Source of the DNA: Cryptomeria japonica | Taxonomy: Eukaryota; Streptophyta; Pinopsida; Cupressales; Cupressaceae | Direction: 5' to 3' | Assembly: GCF_030272615.1 (NCBI RefSeq) | Contig: NC_081408.1 | Span: 604,677,673 to 604,741,672 of the forward strand | DNA length: 64,000 nucleotides | Shown: piece by piece, positions 1 through 11,439 of the stretch | Position numbering within the stretch: position 1 is the first letter of the stretch | Layout: each line of letters begins with the position of its first letter | Position numbers and translations under genes: made by a program | Notes under the pieces: generated by a model | Told to the model about the DNA's origin: nothing | Databases searched by the model: none | Seen by the model: only the letters and a program-made list of their open reading frames with translations

Positions 1-254
1 CAAAAGCACATCTTCTTTTTTCATGAGTTTGGTTCATCTATATGTAGCTAGTTATGTTTCAGTCCTTGTATATGTAGTTATATACAACTGGTTATGTTTT
101 AGCTTTTGTATTTTTAGATCAGCTGGTTGTGGTCATTTATAGCAACCCTTGTTGCTGAAGTTTAGTTGTAATTGTGTTCCCTTCTTTTCTTCGCCATCCT
201 ATTGGATTGTAATTTAATTTTATTGTATTCATTCCTTCTTCGTTCAATATAAAA

Positions 255-425
255 AAGCACATCTTCTACATTAAGATACACCAAACACTGAAAAAATACA
301 ATCTTCTAAACACATTTTTCAGTAGTAACCGCAACAACACATCTTCTAAATAAACACCCAAAAAACAATCTTCTAATCTCATTTTTCATTAGTAACCCAT
401 CAAGATCTCGTCTTCTAAATGAAGA
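255..425. repeat. Short degenerate interspersed repeat (ATCTTCTA core)
   Basis: The core ATCTTCTA (or a close variant) recurs about five times at roughly 30-60 bp spacing in an A/C-rich context, with a second recurring phrase, TTTTTCAGTAGTAACC or ATTTTTCATTAGTAACCC, between copies. No coding potential is seen. It is probably a decayed minisatellite or part of an older element. Confidence 0.4.
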
Positions 426-1740
426 CATACCTTTTGACAATAAAGAATTGATCAACCATTTGCTATATATCTATGCATACAAAATTTGTCACACATTTCC
501 AAAACTTTGTCTATGACGTTGACAAAATACATTATCGGCTTCATAATGTATTTTTAAATATTGGACTTATAAATACATTATAAGACTGATATATTCTTTC
601 GGCCCCATACCCAAGACCCATTTCCAATCACAAACAAATAATTTACAATCACTTACCAAAAATTGACAAGATTTTGTTAATGAAAAAACAAAAACCAAAA
701 ACTTAGTCCAAGTCAAACTTAAACCTACCGAATTTCACACACTGACAAGTTTTTAAAATATTTCTTAAAAAGAATTATTATTAATTTTTTTGCTGAAAAA
801 CTATGAAAACATTTTGGCGTGTGGCGCATTGATTGTTGTATGGCCCACCATATATGCTGGGTGTGGTTGGAGCATAATGTGTGGGGCCCTCCGTTTTGCC
901 CTTTGCTTGCCTTGGAGTCAACCCTGGCGGGACCCATGGTTAGCTAAAGTTAATATAAGTCCTCACCCCAAGGCCCCTCATGTCATATGAATTTAACCTT
1001 TTCTCCTACAATGGTCAAGTCTTTTGATTTTTTCAAGGTTAACAGATTCTTTTATAATTCCACATCACATGTCACACACAACCAACAAGCTAAGCTTGAT
1101 AGAAATTTGCCTTTTCTTGGAATTTTGGAGAAAATGATTTTTCTTGATTGGAAATATATTAGGCTTTACACATGGAGCAATTTGTGGCATATGAGGGGGA
1201 ACTCAAGCTTTCCACACTGTCTTCTTTGACAATGGAGGATAGGACACTGGGAAATGAGGTGAAATTGTGCTGTGACATGTGGGTGTTTCATTGGATGACA
1301 CATGGTGGAAGTGGATAATATTTGGTTTTCTTTTATATTCAAGTGAAAAAGTTTTTATGCAAAAATTAATGGGCGCATCGATAGATTATAAGACAAATTG
1401 TGAAATTATAAGAAGAATGTTTTGTTTGTAGTCATTCCACGATAACATTGTATTTGATGAGAGACATGCAAGATTTAAAAGATTAGATAAAACATAGTGT
1501 ACATTATATTCACAAAGAATAGGTGGTTGGAATAGAATCACAACCCAAAGTCTATATGAGACAAAAGCAAATAGGATTAAAAAAACTAATGAGGTGCTTA
1601 TTAAAGACAAATTAATGAGAATGCCGCTAATAAAGATCTATAATATTATGATATTTTTATTATTAAAAAAAAAAACACGTGAAATGTTACATGACTTCCC
1701 TTATTAATTTTTAAAAATATTTGTACATTACATAATAAGG
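426..1740. other. Non-coding stretch, no recognisable gene
   Basis: Mixed A+T-rich sequence. The open frames here (up to about 80 codons) lack homology that I recognise, lack codon-use contrast with their surroundings, and overlap one another on both strands. I see no RNA gene, LTR end or clear repeat. Confidence 0.5.
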
Positions 1741-2840
1741 GAAACCAAGTGGGTTTTTAGAAATTTTGTGTCAACTTTATTTAGAAATGCCACTTCTAGC
1801 TTTTGTAATATTTTATACATATTATTTTACATGTTTTTGTAATCTTAGAATGACGATGCAAGAGAGATGTGTAAACTTGTGATGTCGTTGCAAACAATGT
1901 CTAAATTTGCATTTGTCTTGTTAATATCACACTTTGGAGATTTGACCATATTATTAATCCACAAAACTTTGAGGCAAGCGTAATATGGGTTGTTTGATTG
2001 CTAAATTGCACTTCCTATATAGTGAACCAATTTCACAAATGGACAAATAAGAGAGTTTTTTAATGATTGTAATTTCACAATTGTATTCTTATGCATTCAT
2101 GAATTTGGACAATTGAGAAGGTTTGTTTTAATAAATTCCACCATTGTTTCAAAACTTTTACATGAAGAAAAGTTTTTAATCAACTAAAGAAAATAAATAT
2201 AACAAATTTGTATCTTAAAAAGGGTAATTTTTTCTTCAATAAGATTTCCATTATTTTGTAAGAATTCTTTTTCCTATTTCCTTTCACTAAAGTTATGCTA
2301 TAAGTTAAGTAACCTTCACCTTTTCTTATTATTAAATCACATGATCATAACACATTTAATTTCTTACACTCTTATTTGATAATTTTAGAGCAATGAATGG
2401 TCTAATTATAACGTCATATCTATTTATTATTGTTGATGTGGTTACTAGAAGGGATACTAATCAAAATATCATAGGGATACCTTTATTATTGAATATTTTA
2501 TGATTTTTTCCTAAAAGAGCTACTTGATTCAGCCAATTTTTTTAGAAAAAATATCTTTGTAAATAGCAAAAGTAAATTTTATTACTGATATAGTAGTGAA
2601 AAGTGTAAAGAGAAAAATAAAGTTTTGTGTATTAAATAGTAAATGTTACATACTCAAGGGATGTAGTTACCAAAATTGATGTTTTTTTCCTCCTAAAAAG
2701 TTACTTGCTGCAACCAAATTTTTAAGAAAAAAATATCTAAGAAAATGGTAAAAACATATTTTGTTAAGATACAATGAAAAGTGTAAATGGAAAAGTAAAG
2801 TAGATTTTAATGTCATCAAATTTTCAAAAGTTGCTATCAA

Positions 2841-3840
2841 TAGTAAATGTTAAATAGTCAACAAATGAAGTTACAAAAATTTAAGGAGAAAAGACAATTA
2901 CACCAAATAATGACACATGTCAAAACCAACATCAAATGACTAAAGATCACTTTATAAAATATACATACAAGATTGGTGTAATGATAATCTTTTAGTCTTA
3001 TGAGTTCAAGCACAAGATATACTTCTTTAAGTGCTTCCCACTAATGGAACACCTATCAACATAAAATTAGGAACAATAATTATACTACCAATAATAAATG
3101 TTAAATAGTCAAGAGATGAAGTTAAAAAAATTCAAGGAGAAAAGACAATTACACCAAATAATGACACATGTCAAAATCAACATCAATGACTAAAGGTTGC
3201 CTTATAAAATATACAAACAAGATTGGTGTAATGATAATCTTTCAGTCTTATGAGTTCAAACACAAGATATACTTCTCTAAGCGCTTCCTACTAATGTAAC
3301 ACCTATCAACATAGAACTTGGAATAATAGTTATGCTATCAATAGTAAATGTTAAATTGTCAAGAGATGAAGTTATTAAAATTCAAGGAGAAAAGATAATT
3401 GCACCAAATAACGACACATGTCAAAATCAACATCAAATGATGAAAAATAACTTTATAAAATATACGAACAAGATTGATGTAATGATAATTTTTCAGTCTT
3501 ATGAGTTCAAACACAAGACATACTTCTCTAAGTGCTTCCCACTAATGGAACATCTATCAACATAAAATACAGAATAGTAATTATGTTATCAATAGTAAAT
3601 GTTAAATAGTAAAGAGATGAAGTTACAAAAATTCAAGGAGAAAAGACAGTTACACTAAATAATGACACATGTCAAAATCAATATCAAATGACCAAATATC
3701 ACTTTATAAAATATATAGACAAGATTGATGTAAGGATAATCCTTCAACCTTATGAATTCAAACACAAAATATAATTCTCTACTAGCTTCCCACTAATGAA
3801 ACACCTATCAACATAAAATTATGAATAATAGTTATGCTTA
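2841..3840. repeat. 250-bp tandem repeat, four copies
   Basis: Four head-to-tail copies begin at about 2841, 3092, 3342 and 3593, a period of 250-251 bp. Each starts TAGTAAATGTTAAAT and contains AATGACACATGTCAAAA, then TCTTATGAGTTCAAACACAA, then CCCACTAATGGAACACCTAT. Substitutions are scattered and indels are few, so the copies look like one amplification of a module that exists only singly, and more diverged, in the neighbouring 1-kb repeats. Confidence 0.85.
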
Positions 3841-4490
3841 ACATTATGAATAATAGATATGTTTTAGAAAAAATATAGAATTTTCAAGAAGAAGAAGTAG
3901 GAAGGTGGAGGTCACATAGATTTCTATTAGTATTTTTAGCATCTACAAAGTGAAAGAGCATAGAAAAATAATAAACATTGTCTAAATTTATGATTTTTTT
4001 TCTATTCTACCATTAATCCATAAAATTGTGAAAGAAGGGTGATTTGGATTATTTGATCATCTAAACATCTTTTCCTTCCCCGAGTAGTGAACCAATTTTG
4101 TGAATACACAACTAATAAAAAGATAATTTTAATGAGCTTTATTCACTTGTGTAGTATTTCATTTACTAATGGATTGCTATCACCTTTCACTAAAGTTATG
4201 TTGTAAGTTAAATAATCTTTCATTTTATTATTACATCATTTCACCATGCTATATTTAAATTTTTTTCTCTTATTTGATTTTTTTGAAGCAAGGGTGTTGA
4301 GATTATACTAATAGAAGCAAAATATCACAAGGGTGCTTTGAGTATTAAATACTTGATGCACTATTTATTTTTTCAAATAAGTATTTAAAGTAAATGAAAA
4401 AACAACCTTTTTAAAGATATAGTAAAAAGTGTAAATTTGAAAAATTAAAGTTTGAATTTTGATTTTATCAAAATTTTACAACTTGTTATA

Positions 4491-4730
4491 AATAATAAAT
4501 GTTAATATTCAAGAGATGTAATTATCAAAATTTACTTGAAGAAAATGCACCTACACTAGATAATAACACATGTCAGAATAGGCATCTAATGCTCAAGAAT
4601 ACTTTAGAAAATCTATACAAAATTGATTGAATGCTAGTCCTTTCAATCGTATTTATTCAACACAACTATATACATACTCTAAATGCTCCCCATTAAAGGA
4701 ATACATGCATAATACAAACAACTACTAAAT
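4491..4730. repeat. Diverged single copy of the 250-bp module
   Basis: It starts AATAATAAATGTTAATATTC and keeps the ACACATGTCAGAATAGGCAT and GCTCCCCATTAAAGGAATAC landmarks of the fourfold array, with many substitutions. It lies in the second copy of the large repeat. Confidence 0.6.
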
Positions 4731-5810
4731 GCACCTAAAGGTTCAATATGCACATCAATAAGTTTGAGAAGAAATGATAGAAATTACTAGAGGATGAGGT
4801 AGGTATTACAAAAGTTTGTGATGGGATTTTAGTGCATGTGAGGTGGAGCATAGAAACAATGGTGAAGATTTTTTTTTTTTATTACCTTCCTTTAAATATC
4901 CCCCTTTCGAGATTTCAAAGTGTCATTAAAATGCTCCTCCTAGCTTCCATAGTATTATATACAATTTTTTTTGCATGTGCCAATATCATTGGAATTATAA
5001 TGCACGGGGGATGTATAGACTATGGAATGTTTAAACTTGTGACATTGTTGTGAACATTATCTAGATTTGCTTTATAATAATTCATTAAACTATAAAAAAT
5101 AGTGATATAGGCTTTTGATTGCTTAATCATTTTTTGCTTTTCACACTATGAATCGATTTTACACACACACGTAGACACACACACACAAATAATAAAGTTT
5201 TTTTAGTGATATCAATTTAGCAATTTTATTCACTTGTATGGAATCAAATTCATGAATGGGTCTGAGAATGTTTATTATAATAAATTTCATACATATTTTA
5301 AATTTTTTATGTAGAGCAAGGTTTTTAGTTAAATGAAAGTAAACAATATACCAAATTTTTAACTCAAAAAATATATTAATTCTTAAATTAAATTTCCATT
5401 GCTCGTGATTTTTTTTTCTAATATCCCATTAACTAAAGTTATGATATAAGTTAAGTAAACTTCCCTTTTTCGTAGTATTAATCACATGGTTGCAACACAT
5501 TTGATATTTTATACTCTTAATTGACATTTTAAGAGAGATGATGTTGATATTATCTTGACCTTGATGCCATCTCTATTTATTGCTATTGATACAATCATTG
5601 GAAGAATACAAACAAAAATATTACATGATTGCCTTGACTATTAAATATACTTGATAAAAAGTAAGCTCTTTAAAACGACTTGATTTAGACAATTAAAAAA
5701 GCCTAGTAAATAATTAAAATAAATAAATAAAAGCTTGTTAAGATATAGTGAAAAGTGTAAATTGAAAAGTAAAATTTATGATTAATAAATCACCAAGTTT
5801 TAAAAACTTA

Positions 5811-6040
5811 CTATCAATAGTAAATGTTAAATTAATCAAGATCTATCTAAATATGATAAATCAAAGAGAAAATCTACATACAACAAATAGTGACACATGT
5901 CAAAATCAACCTCCAATGACCAGGATCATTATATGAAATATATGAACAAGATTGATTCAATAATAGTCCATTCAATCTTTTTCCATTCAAACCCAATATA
6001 TACTTCTCTAGGTGCCTCCCACTAAGGGAACAACTATTAA
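5811..6040. repeat. Diverged single copy of the 250-bp module
   Basis: It starts CTATCAATAGTAAATGTTAA and retains AGTGACACATGTCAAAATCA and GCCTCCCACTAAGGGAACAA. It lies in the third copy of the large repeat. Confidence 0.65.
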
Positions 6041-6480
6041 TATAGTTACACTTAAACTTGTTAAATGGACACACTAATATGTTTAGTAGTAAACTATAGA
6101 AATTTCAAGAGGATGAGATAGGGGAGGTAGGGGTCACATAGGTCTTTATTATATTTTTTAGCATATGCAAGATAGAATTTTAAGTATGTGCAAGATGGAA
6201 GAACATGAAAAATAGTGAATACCATCTAACTTTATAGTTGCCTTCATAATATTTCCCTTTCAAGATTTATCATACTATTAATTCACAAAATTGTTGAAAA
6301 GGTTTAAATTGGGTTGTTTGTACACTCAATTTGGACTCTCCCTTCCCTATGTGGTGAACCAATGTCGTGAATGCACAAATGAAAAAAAGAACTCAAGTTT
6401 TAATGACCAAGTTTTTAAATTTTATTCACTTGTGTAGCATTACATCTATAAATAGATGACTAGGAAGGTTTGATGATGCA

Positions 6481-7222
6481 AATCTAGGTAGAAACTTCAA
6501 ATGAATCTTGTGCAAATTTTTTTGACAAGGGTAGGGAAAGACCAATAATTTTTATTGTAAAATAAAATAAAATAATTAAATGGTAGTGTGAGAAGAGAGG
6601 AGGGTGGCTCAAAGAATAATAAAATCTAGTGTAGAAGATGAAGAGGATAGGTGTGCAACTGGGCATGTAATAAGACAAACCATTTAAAAATAAATAAATT
6701 TAATTTGCATAGTCCTTGAAAAGTGAATAGGCCATGTTGAAATGGGAGAGAATGGGAAATGAAAGGGCTATTTGGTGAAAGGGAATCAAGGGTGAAAAGA
6801 ACAAAAAAAGACTATGCAAGGAGGGAAAAGAGGAAAGAGTCAAGAATGTGGTTGAGGGGTGCATGAAAGGTAGTGCATGAGAATACGCACAATAGGGGAA
6901 GCTTAGACTAAGGTGTGGAAAGAGAGATAAGGAAAGGGTGCTGAGGTAGAAAATGGGGGGTACTTTGGCGCAACATAAAACACATTGAGGACATGGAACA
7001 AAATGTGAGTGGAAAGAAAAGAAAGAGGATGCTTGAGGGAAAAGAAAAAGTGTAGTGCACAAAGGATAGAGGTTTGCAAAAAAATATTTGGACATAAGAA
7101 AAATAGATAATAAATAATATTGCATATTTAAGAAAATAAAGGGAGAAGTGCTGAAATAGGTGTGGGGAAAATTGATAGAGAAAAGAAGATGAAAGTTGGG
7201 CACAACAAAATTAAAGAGTTTG
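6481..7222. other. Purine-rich tract (plus strand)
   Basis: The plus strand is strongly A/G-biased for over 600 bp (runs such as GAAAGAAAAGAAAGAGG), which keeps a 179-codon frame open on the minus strand (6700-7239). That predicted peptide is Phe/Ser/Leu/Pro-rich, as expected from a pyrimidine strand, and matches no family I know. The tract ends at what looks like the start of a long LTR, so it may be the polypurine-rich 3' end of a decayed element. Confidence 0.4.
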
Positions 7223-7695
7223 TGTAATGCCTCTTGCATCTACATTCTGTCATCTATTATTTTGGTCCATTGCCAATACTATATATGTTATATTAGATTG
7301 TACATATTACCATTCTTTTGTATTGGCATTCATGTGGTGCATACCCTGGTACAATTATAACATGTTGATTATGTGGATATTATATGCTTATCATTATGGT
7401 TAATTTAACATGTTAGATTTACTGATTGGTTAAGCTTATGATGATATGATTATGTTATGATGTATTGACTATGTTTATGATGTTGGCCTTGGATGGGGAA
7501 TTTATGTATGCTTCAACTATGATGTATATGCATATGCACCCTTGATGTTTGTTGAGTGATGTAGGTACTGGGTATTGACTCCACCTGGCTTCCTATACAT
7601 TATTAAGGGGTAATTTCAATGTGTTTGTCAATCTAAACCCTACTACTATAGTTGGCAATATTAAAAAAACCCTATTGTCCCGTATTGGTAATATG
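7223..7695 (+). mobile_element. 5' part of a long Ty3/gypsy-type LTR (fragment)
   Basis: It begins TGTAATGCCTCTTGC and matches the segment beginning at 11440, including a GGTACTGGGTATTGACTCC-CACCTGGCTTC landmark about 340 bp in. A related landmark also lies in the solo LTR at 30244 (GGTATCGTCTCCACCTGGC). The copy is cut off where the copia-type LTR begins. The assignment rests on these shared landmarks; full alignment was not possible. Confidence 0.5.
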
Positions 7696-9340
7696 TGTTG
7701 TCATTAATGTCAACTTGATGTCTAATAATATGTATTATCATTAAGGAGATGAATAGAACATATGTTGTTGAAGTGACATTGTTGGTGAGGCATATGTGAG
7801 AGCAGCTATGCCTCTAACCTAGTTAATGTCTTGAGATCAACAAGGAAGATAGTCTAGAGGTTCAACATATGTATCTGTGGCAGGGTATCTGTTCGGATGA
7901 TTAATAAGTATATGACAATACTTTGTTACATATTATTTCTAATGTTGATTTTATTATAATAGTTGGTGAATACATGTTATGGTGTTAGTTTACTGACATT
8001 GGTTTTGAAGAAATCTGTCTAAGGGTTGAACAAATTATTTTTACAAGCATATTAGTTGGTAAATTGGTTCACATTTTTTTACATTACATATTTTGGTTGT
8101 GTGGTTTAGGGTTTAAGATTTGTAGTGTGTTAGGTACATACTTCCAAGATTTCAAGTCATAATCACTTCTATAACAAAAGTTATAAGTGTATGTTGTCCA
8201 AATCATAGTTTGATAGTATAATGTGTTTCTACTGAATCGCCATAATGCTCCACATTCTTCCACGGTGATTGATATTCTTGTGTGGTTTTGGTAATATATT
8301 TTAGATGGTATAAAGGCTCGACGATATGAGTTTTAAGTGATTTGGTGCTTTGCAGTACAATATTCTTTGTGATTAAGTGAGCCAGTATGTTTGGTCTGTC
8401 ATGTTTCTCTTAGTTCAGAAGGATTATTTCTCTTGCACCAAAATTTGATGTTTGATTTCTTTGGGAGATGATTGTATAAAGGTTGTAGAAAATCTTCAAT
8501 ATCTTCATCTTGGTCCACATGATGTTTTCAATGTCTCTCCAATGGTCAGAAGGCAAACAACTAATAGTTTTGATAGTATTATTGACTTTTGAGCCAACAA
8601 AGTATATTCCTTCAATTGCAGTTGACCTTGACCTATATAATTAGCCTTGAAGGATGTGTTATGACATGTTTGAATTTTAGCCATGTCTTGGATTGATCCA
8701 CTACCTTTGATGAATGCATTTGAGGCCAACCTATATTGGGTTACACATTTCATTTGTTTGGTCCTATTTGTGTCAACCTAATTGATGATTTTGGATATCA
8801 TAAAGATAGATCATTTGTGATTGAGTGATAGGTGGTGATGTGCAAAATAGTTCAGTGATTCAACGAACGAGTATGAATTATGTTGAATATGTGTAACAAA
8901 GTGATTGTGCTACAAAAGAGGACTACAACTTCAACATAAGTTAGATGCTTCTTCTACAATAGTTCAATTTATATTCTTTAGTGTAATCTTCATGTATCTT
9001 TCCCTAGAGAAGTGATCTTCAATTTGCAAGTTTATTGTATATTGCCCTAAGGTAGTGTGCCTTACTCTACAGGTCGATTGAGGGAGTAGTGAGCTACCTT
9101 GGAAGTGTTCCTAAAACAAATATTGTAATACCAATTTCATATAGTGTGAGTTGTTCCTCAACATGGTTTTTCCCTCCTTGGGTTTTCAATGTAAAAATAT
9201 TGTTGTTCTTGTCTGGTGCATGTTTTGTTTCTATTATTTATTTCATTAGATCTAATTTAATGGTTAGAAGATTAATGAATGGTTAAGTTTTAGTTAATGT
9301 TGATTCACACCCCACTATCAAAATATGGGTATGTTCAACA
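7696..9340 (+). mobile_element. Ty1/copia-type 5' LTR
   Basis: It begins TGTTGTCATTAATGTCAAC and ends GGGTATGTTCAACA, the TGTTG...CAACA termini usual for copia LTRs. Two bases later comes a primer-binding site. The last 200 bp hold the phrase TCAACATGGTTTTTCCC ... GGGTTTTCAATGT, typical of copia R/U5. The right end is well supported by the PBS. The left end is less certain and was chosen from the TGTTG motif. Confidence 0.55.
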
Positions 9341-9342
9341 AT

Positions 9343-9354
9343 TGGTATTAGAGC
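9343..9354 (+). other. Primer-binding site, initiator-Met-tRNA type
   Basis: TGGTATTAGAGC lies two bases after the LTR end and differs by one base from TGGTATCAGAGC, the standard PBS complementary to the 3' end of plant initiator tRNA-Met. Confidence 0.75.
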
Positions 9355-9399
9355 GAGGTTCCTAAGGTAATAGTCTAACAACTAACATGTAGATCCTCC

Positions 9400-10560
9400 A
9401 TTTGAACACAGAGGATTCAGAGTAATGTTGAATAATGAGATGCTTCTAGAGGAAGATTTAGAAGCAATAAAACCTGAAGGATGGGATATTGATCCTGTTA
9501 ATTGTGAGGTAGGTCTAGAAGGGAAACTCTAGTTTTCTCTTGATAATTTGGATATTGCAAGAGCTCAAAGTGAAGAATATTAGACCAGGTTCAATAAAGT
9601 TGAAAGTATAATTATCAAGATAAAAGCTCAAGTTGTAGAAAGTAAAGTGGGTGATGGTAAAATCAAGAAGGTAGAGGATGATATAGTAAACTTACAGATT
9701 TAAGTTGAACAAGGAAAGAATATTGTTGATTGTTTGGAGATCGAGCTTCATGATAAATTCGCTAAATGTAGCGAGATGGAGGAAGAGATTGTTTCCTTGA
9801 GAAAATAATTGGGTGGTGCAAAAGAATAGATAGAGAAAGGTTTGAAATTCAAAGGTGGAAGTGAACTCCTTGATGACACATGCTCCGTAACCAAAAACCA
9901 AAAAAGGAAAAGGGTGGCCTTGGTTTTGAGAAGGGAGAAAGTTCCAAGACTAAAGACATGAATGAGAAAGGGGAATAAAAGGTTCAAGAAGAATCCAAGA
10001 AGACGTAAGGAGATATGAACAATTTCACTCAAGTCCAGAACAAAAAGAAGAATTACAGAAGGTTATCTCCAAATCAAACTGCCCAAACTAGGTACTCTCA
10101 ATATTTCAATTGCTAATTGCTTTTATTGCAATAAGATTAGACATAAGGCTATTGAATGTAGGAGTAAAATGAACATGAATTAATTTATGTCTTCAAGGCC
10201 TTAACCATTTAATGGTTAGATCTATAATTCCAACAAATTTGATCAAAAAAGTAGAAATGGTTTAATGAGTAAGAATAATGCTATGTCTACTCAATCCTTT
10301 AATGGTTATTGTTACACATGCAACAAGTTTATCTATAATATTTATGATTGTAATAATCTACTATGAGAAGGAGTGGAAATTCTCAATATGTTGGTATTAC
10401 ATGTTATAATCACAATAAACAAGGACACATTCCTAGGCTCTACAAAGGGAAGAATGTAAGAGCTTCTATAGGTTAGAAGAAGGTTGATATAGTTCAAATG
10501 AAGACAAAGATGGAAAAAATTTGGAAGAAGAGAGTGAGGTGAAGGATGGATCTATACCTC
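9400..10560 (+). pseudogene. Copia-type gag relic with multiple zinc knuckles
   Basis: Downstream of the PBS, lysine/glutamate-rich reading frames are interrupted by many stops. In one frame, codons 10118-10158 give CFYCNKIRHKAIEC, an intact CX2CX4HX4C zinc knuckle. A second knuckle at about 10310 keeps the cysteines but has Tyr in place of His. A third, at about 10402 in another frame, is more damaged. Nucleocapsid knuckles bind the element's RNA. Repeated knuckles separated by linkers of 40-80 residues occur in some plant copia-type Gag proteins. No protease, integrase or RT follows; the next readable frame is the gag-like ORF at 10834. The relic is certainly non-functional. Confidence 0.6.
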
Positions 10561-10833
10561 AAGATTATGCCAATAGCTCTTCTAGAAACTAAATGAAGAA
10601 AGTATTGATTCAAGGGGAGTTGTATTTGTTGAGCATTTGATATGACAGAAGGAATTAAAAGCTGCTAAACCTAAAATGATTCAATGTGACAGATATGAGA
10701 TGTATTTATACAACAATTGGTCTTTTTTTACCTCATTTTAAACATCAAGAGTGTTGAGGAGTTGAGGAGGGAACAAAATTGGCAAGAGTGCTCATGGACA
10801 AACCCTAACAGTTAAATTTGTAGGTATTTTTTA

Positions 10834-11439
10834 GTGGTTTCAGCAAATCCTAAGTCTCAAAAGTTAAGAATGGCCACTCCTAGGGTTATAGACATTGTGG
10901 AAAAACTAAGACCCATCTTTAAGAAGAATCCACATAAGTCCATTAAGAATGTCAAGGCCGACACATTCTCTCAAGTTATTGTTGATGTAATCCACACCGA
11001 TGATGTCTACATATATATTCATACTCCCTTGAATGAGTAAAATCATGTGAAAATGGAAGAGTTCAAGGACAAGCATTTGTTGGATAATAAATACATGTCG
11101 AAAGATGAGTATAAAAACATGGGAGAGAATAAATTATATGCTTAGAAGTGTTTCCCCATGTTTTATGAAGAAGAGATGATCCATATTATATCAAGCTGCA
11201 TACATGAAGAATTTAATTGGTTAGGACAACCATATATGATCACTAAAGAAGCTATAAGCGAAGTGGCAAGTTTGTGGTCCATTAGAGAGTTCCCTGCACT
11301 AATGTCTATGAAGAATGACGAAGTCATCAGACTAAATGGAGCCAAGTTTGACAAAAGGGCATTGACAATTGATGACATTATGGATTTGGGAGTCCAGTAT
11401 GTCACTACGTGCATAGTCTATAAAATTTATTTCACTAGC
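10834..11439 (+). pseudogene. Unrecognised gag-like ORF, copy A (truncated)
   Basis: Two readable segments (10834-11040 and 11158-11439) are separated by stops. The second has the pattern EEMIxxI...YMITKEAISEVASLW, then a basic stretch, then TIDDIMDLGVQYVT. The same order is seen in copy B (EEVIRVI...YPIMKEIISAITSL, then IIDKIINPIVRYV), so the two are homologous by eye. I do not recognise the family. Position downstream of zinc-knuckle relics in a copia-type element suggests an element-borne protein. The frame is cut off by LTR-like sequence from about 11440. Confidence 0.55.

Larger units (their letters stand above)
1741..6480. repeat. Large diverged repeat of about 1 kb, four copies, nested sub-repeats
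   Basis: The same order of landmarks recurs four times. First comes a GAACCAATTT...GTGAATGCACAAAT-like segment (near 2025, 4088, 5150 and 6355). Then comes a TTTATTCACTTGTGTAG-like segment (near 4138, 5228 and 6425; weaker near 2080). A GTGAAAAGTGTAAATGGAAAAGTAAAG-like segment (near 2600, 2775, 4423 and 5750) precedes an ATAGTAAATGTTAAATAGTCAAG-like module. The last copy is truncated at about 6480. Within copy 1 the module from 2505 to 2870 is duplicated (about 180 bp each), and the next module is amplified fourfold. No ORF is conserved between copies. This could be a satellite-like array or the remains of tandem non-autonomous elements. Confidence 0.7.

Noticed and set aside
725-1229. Overlapping frames of 66-80 codons on both strands
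   Set aside because: No family resemblance, no codon bias, mutual overlap; expected by chance.
6700-7239. 179-codon minus-strand ORF
   Set aside because: Open only because the strand is pyrimidine-rich; the Phe/Ser/Leu/Pro composition has no motif.
9343-9354. Possible tRNA fragment
   Set aside because: It is only a 12-base complement of a tRNA 3' end next to an LTR, so it is a primer-binding site. The same applies at 46459 and 52461.
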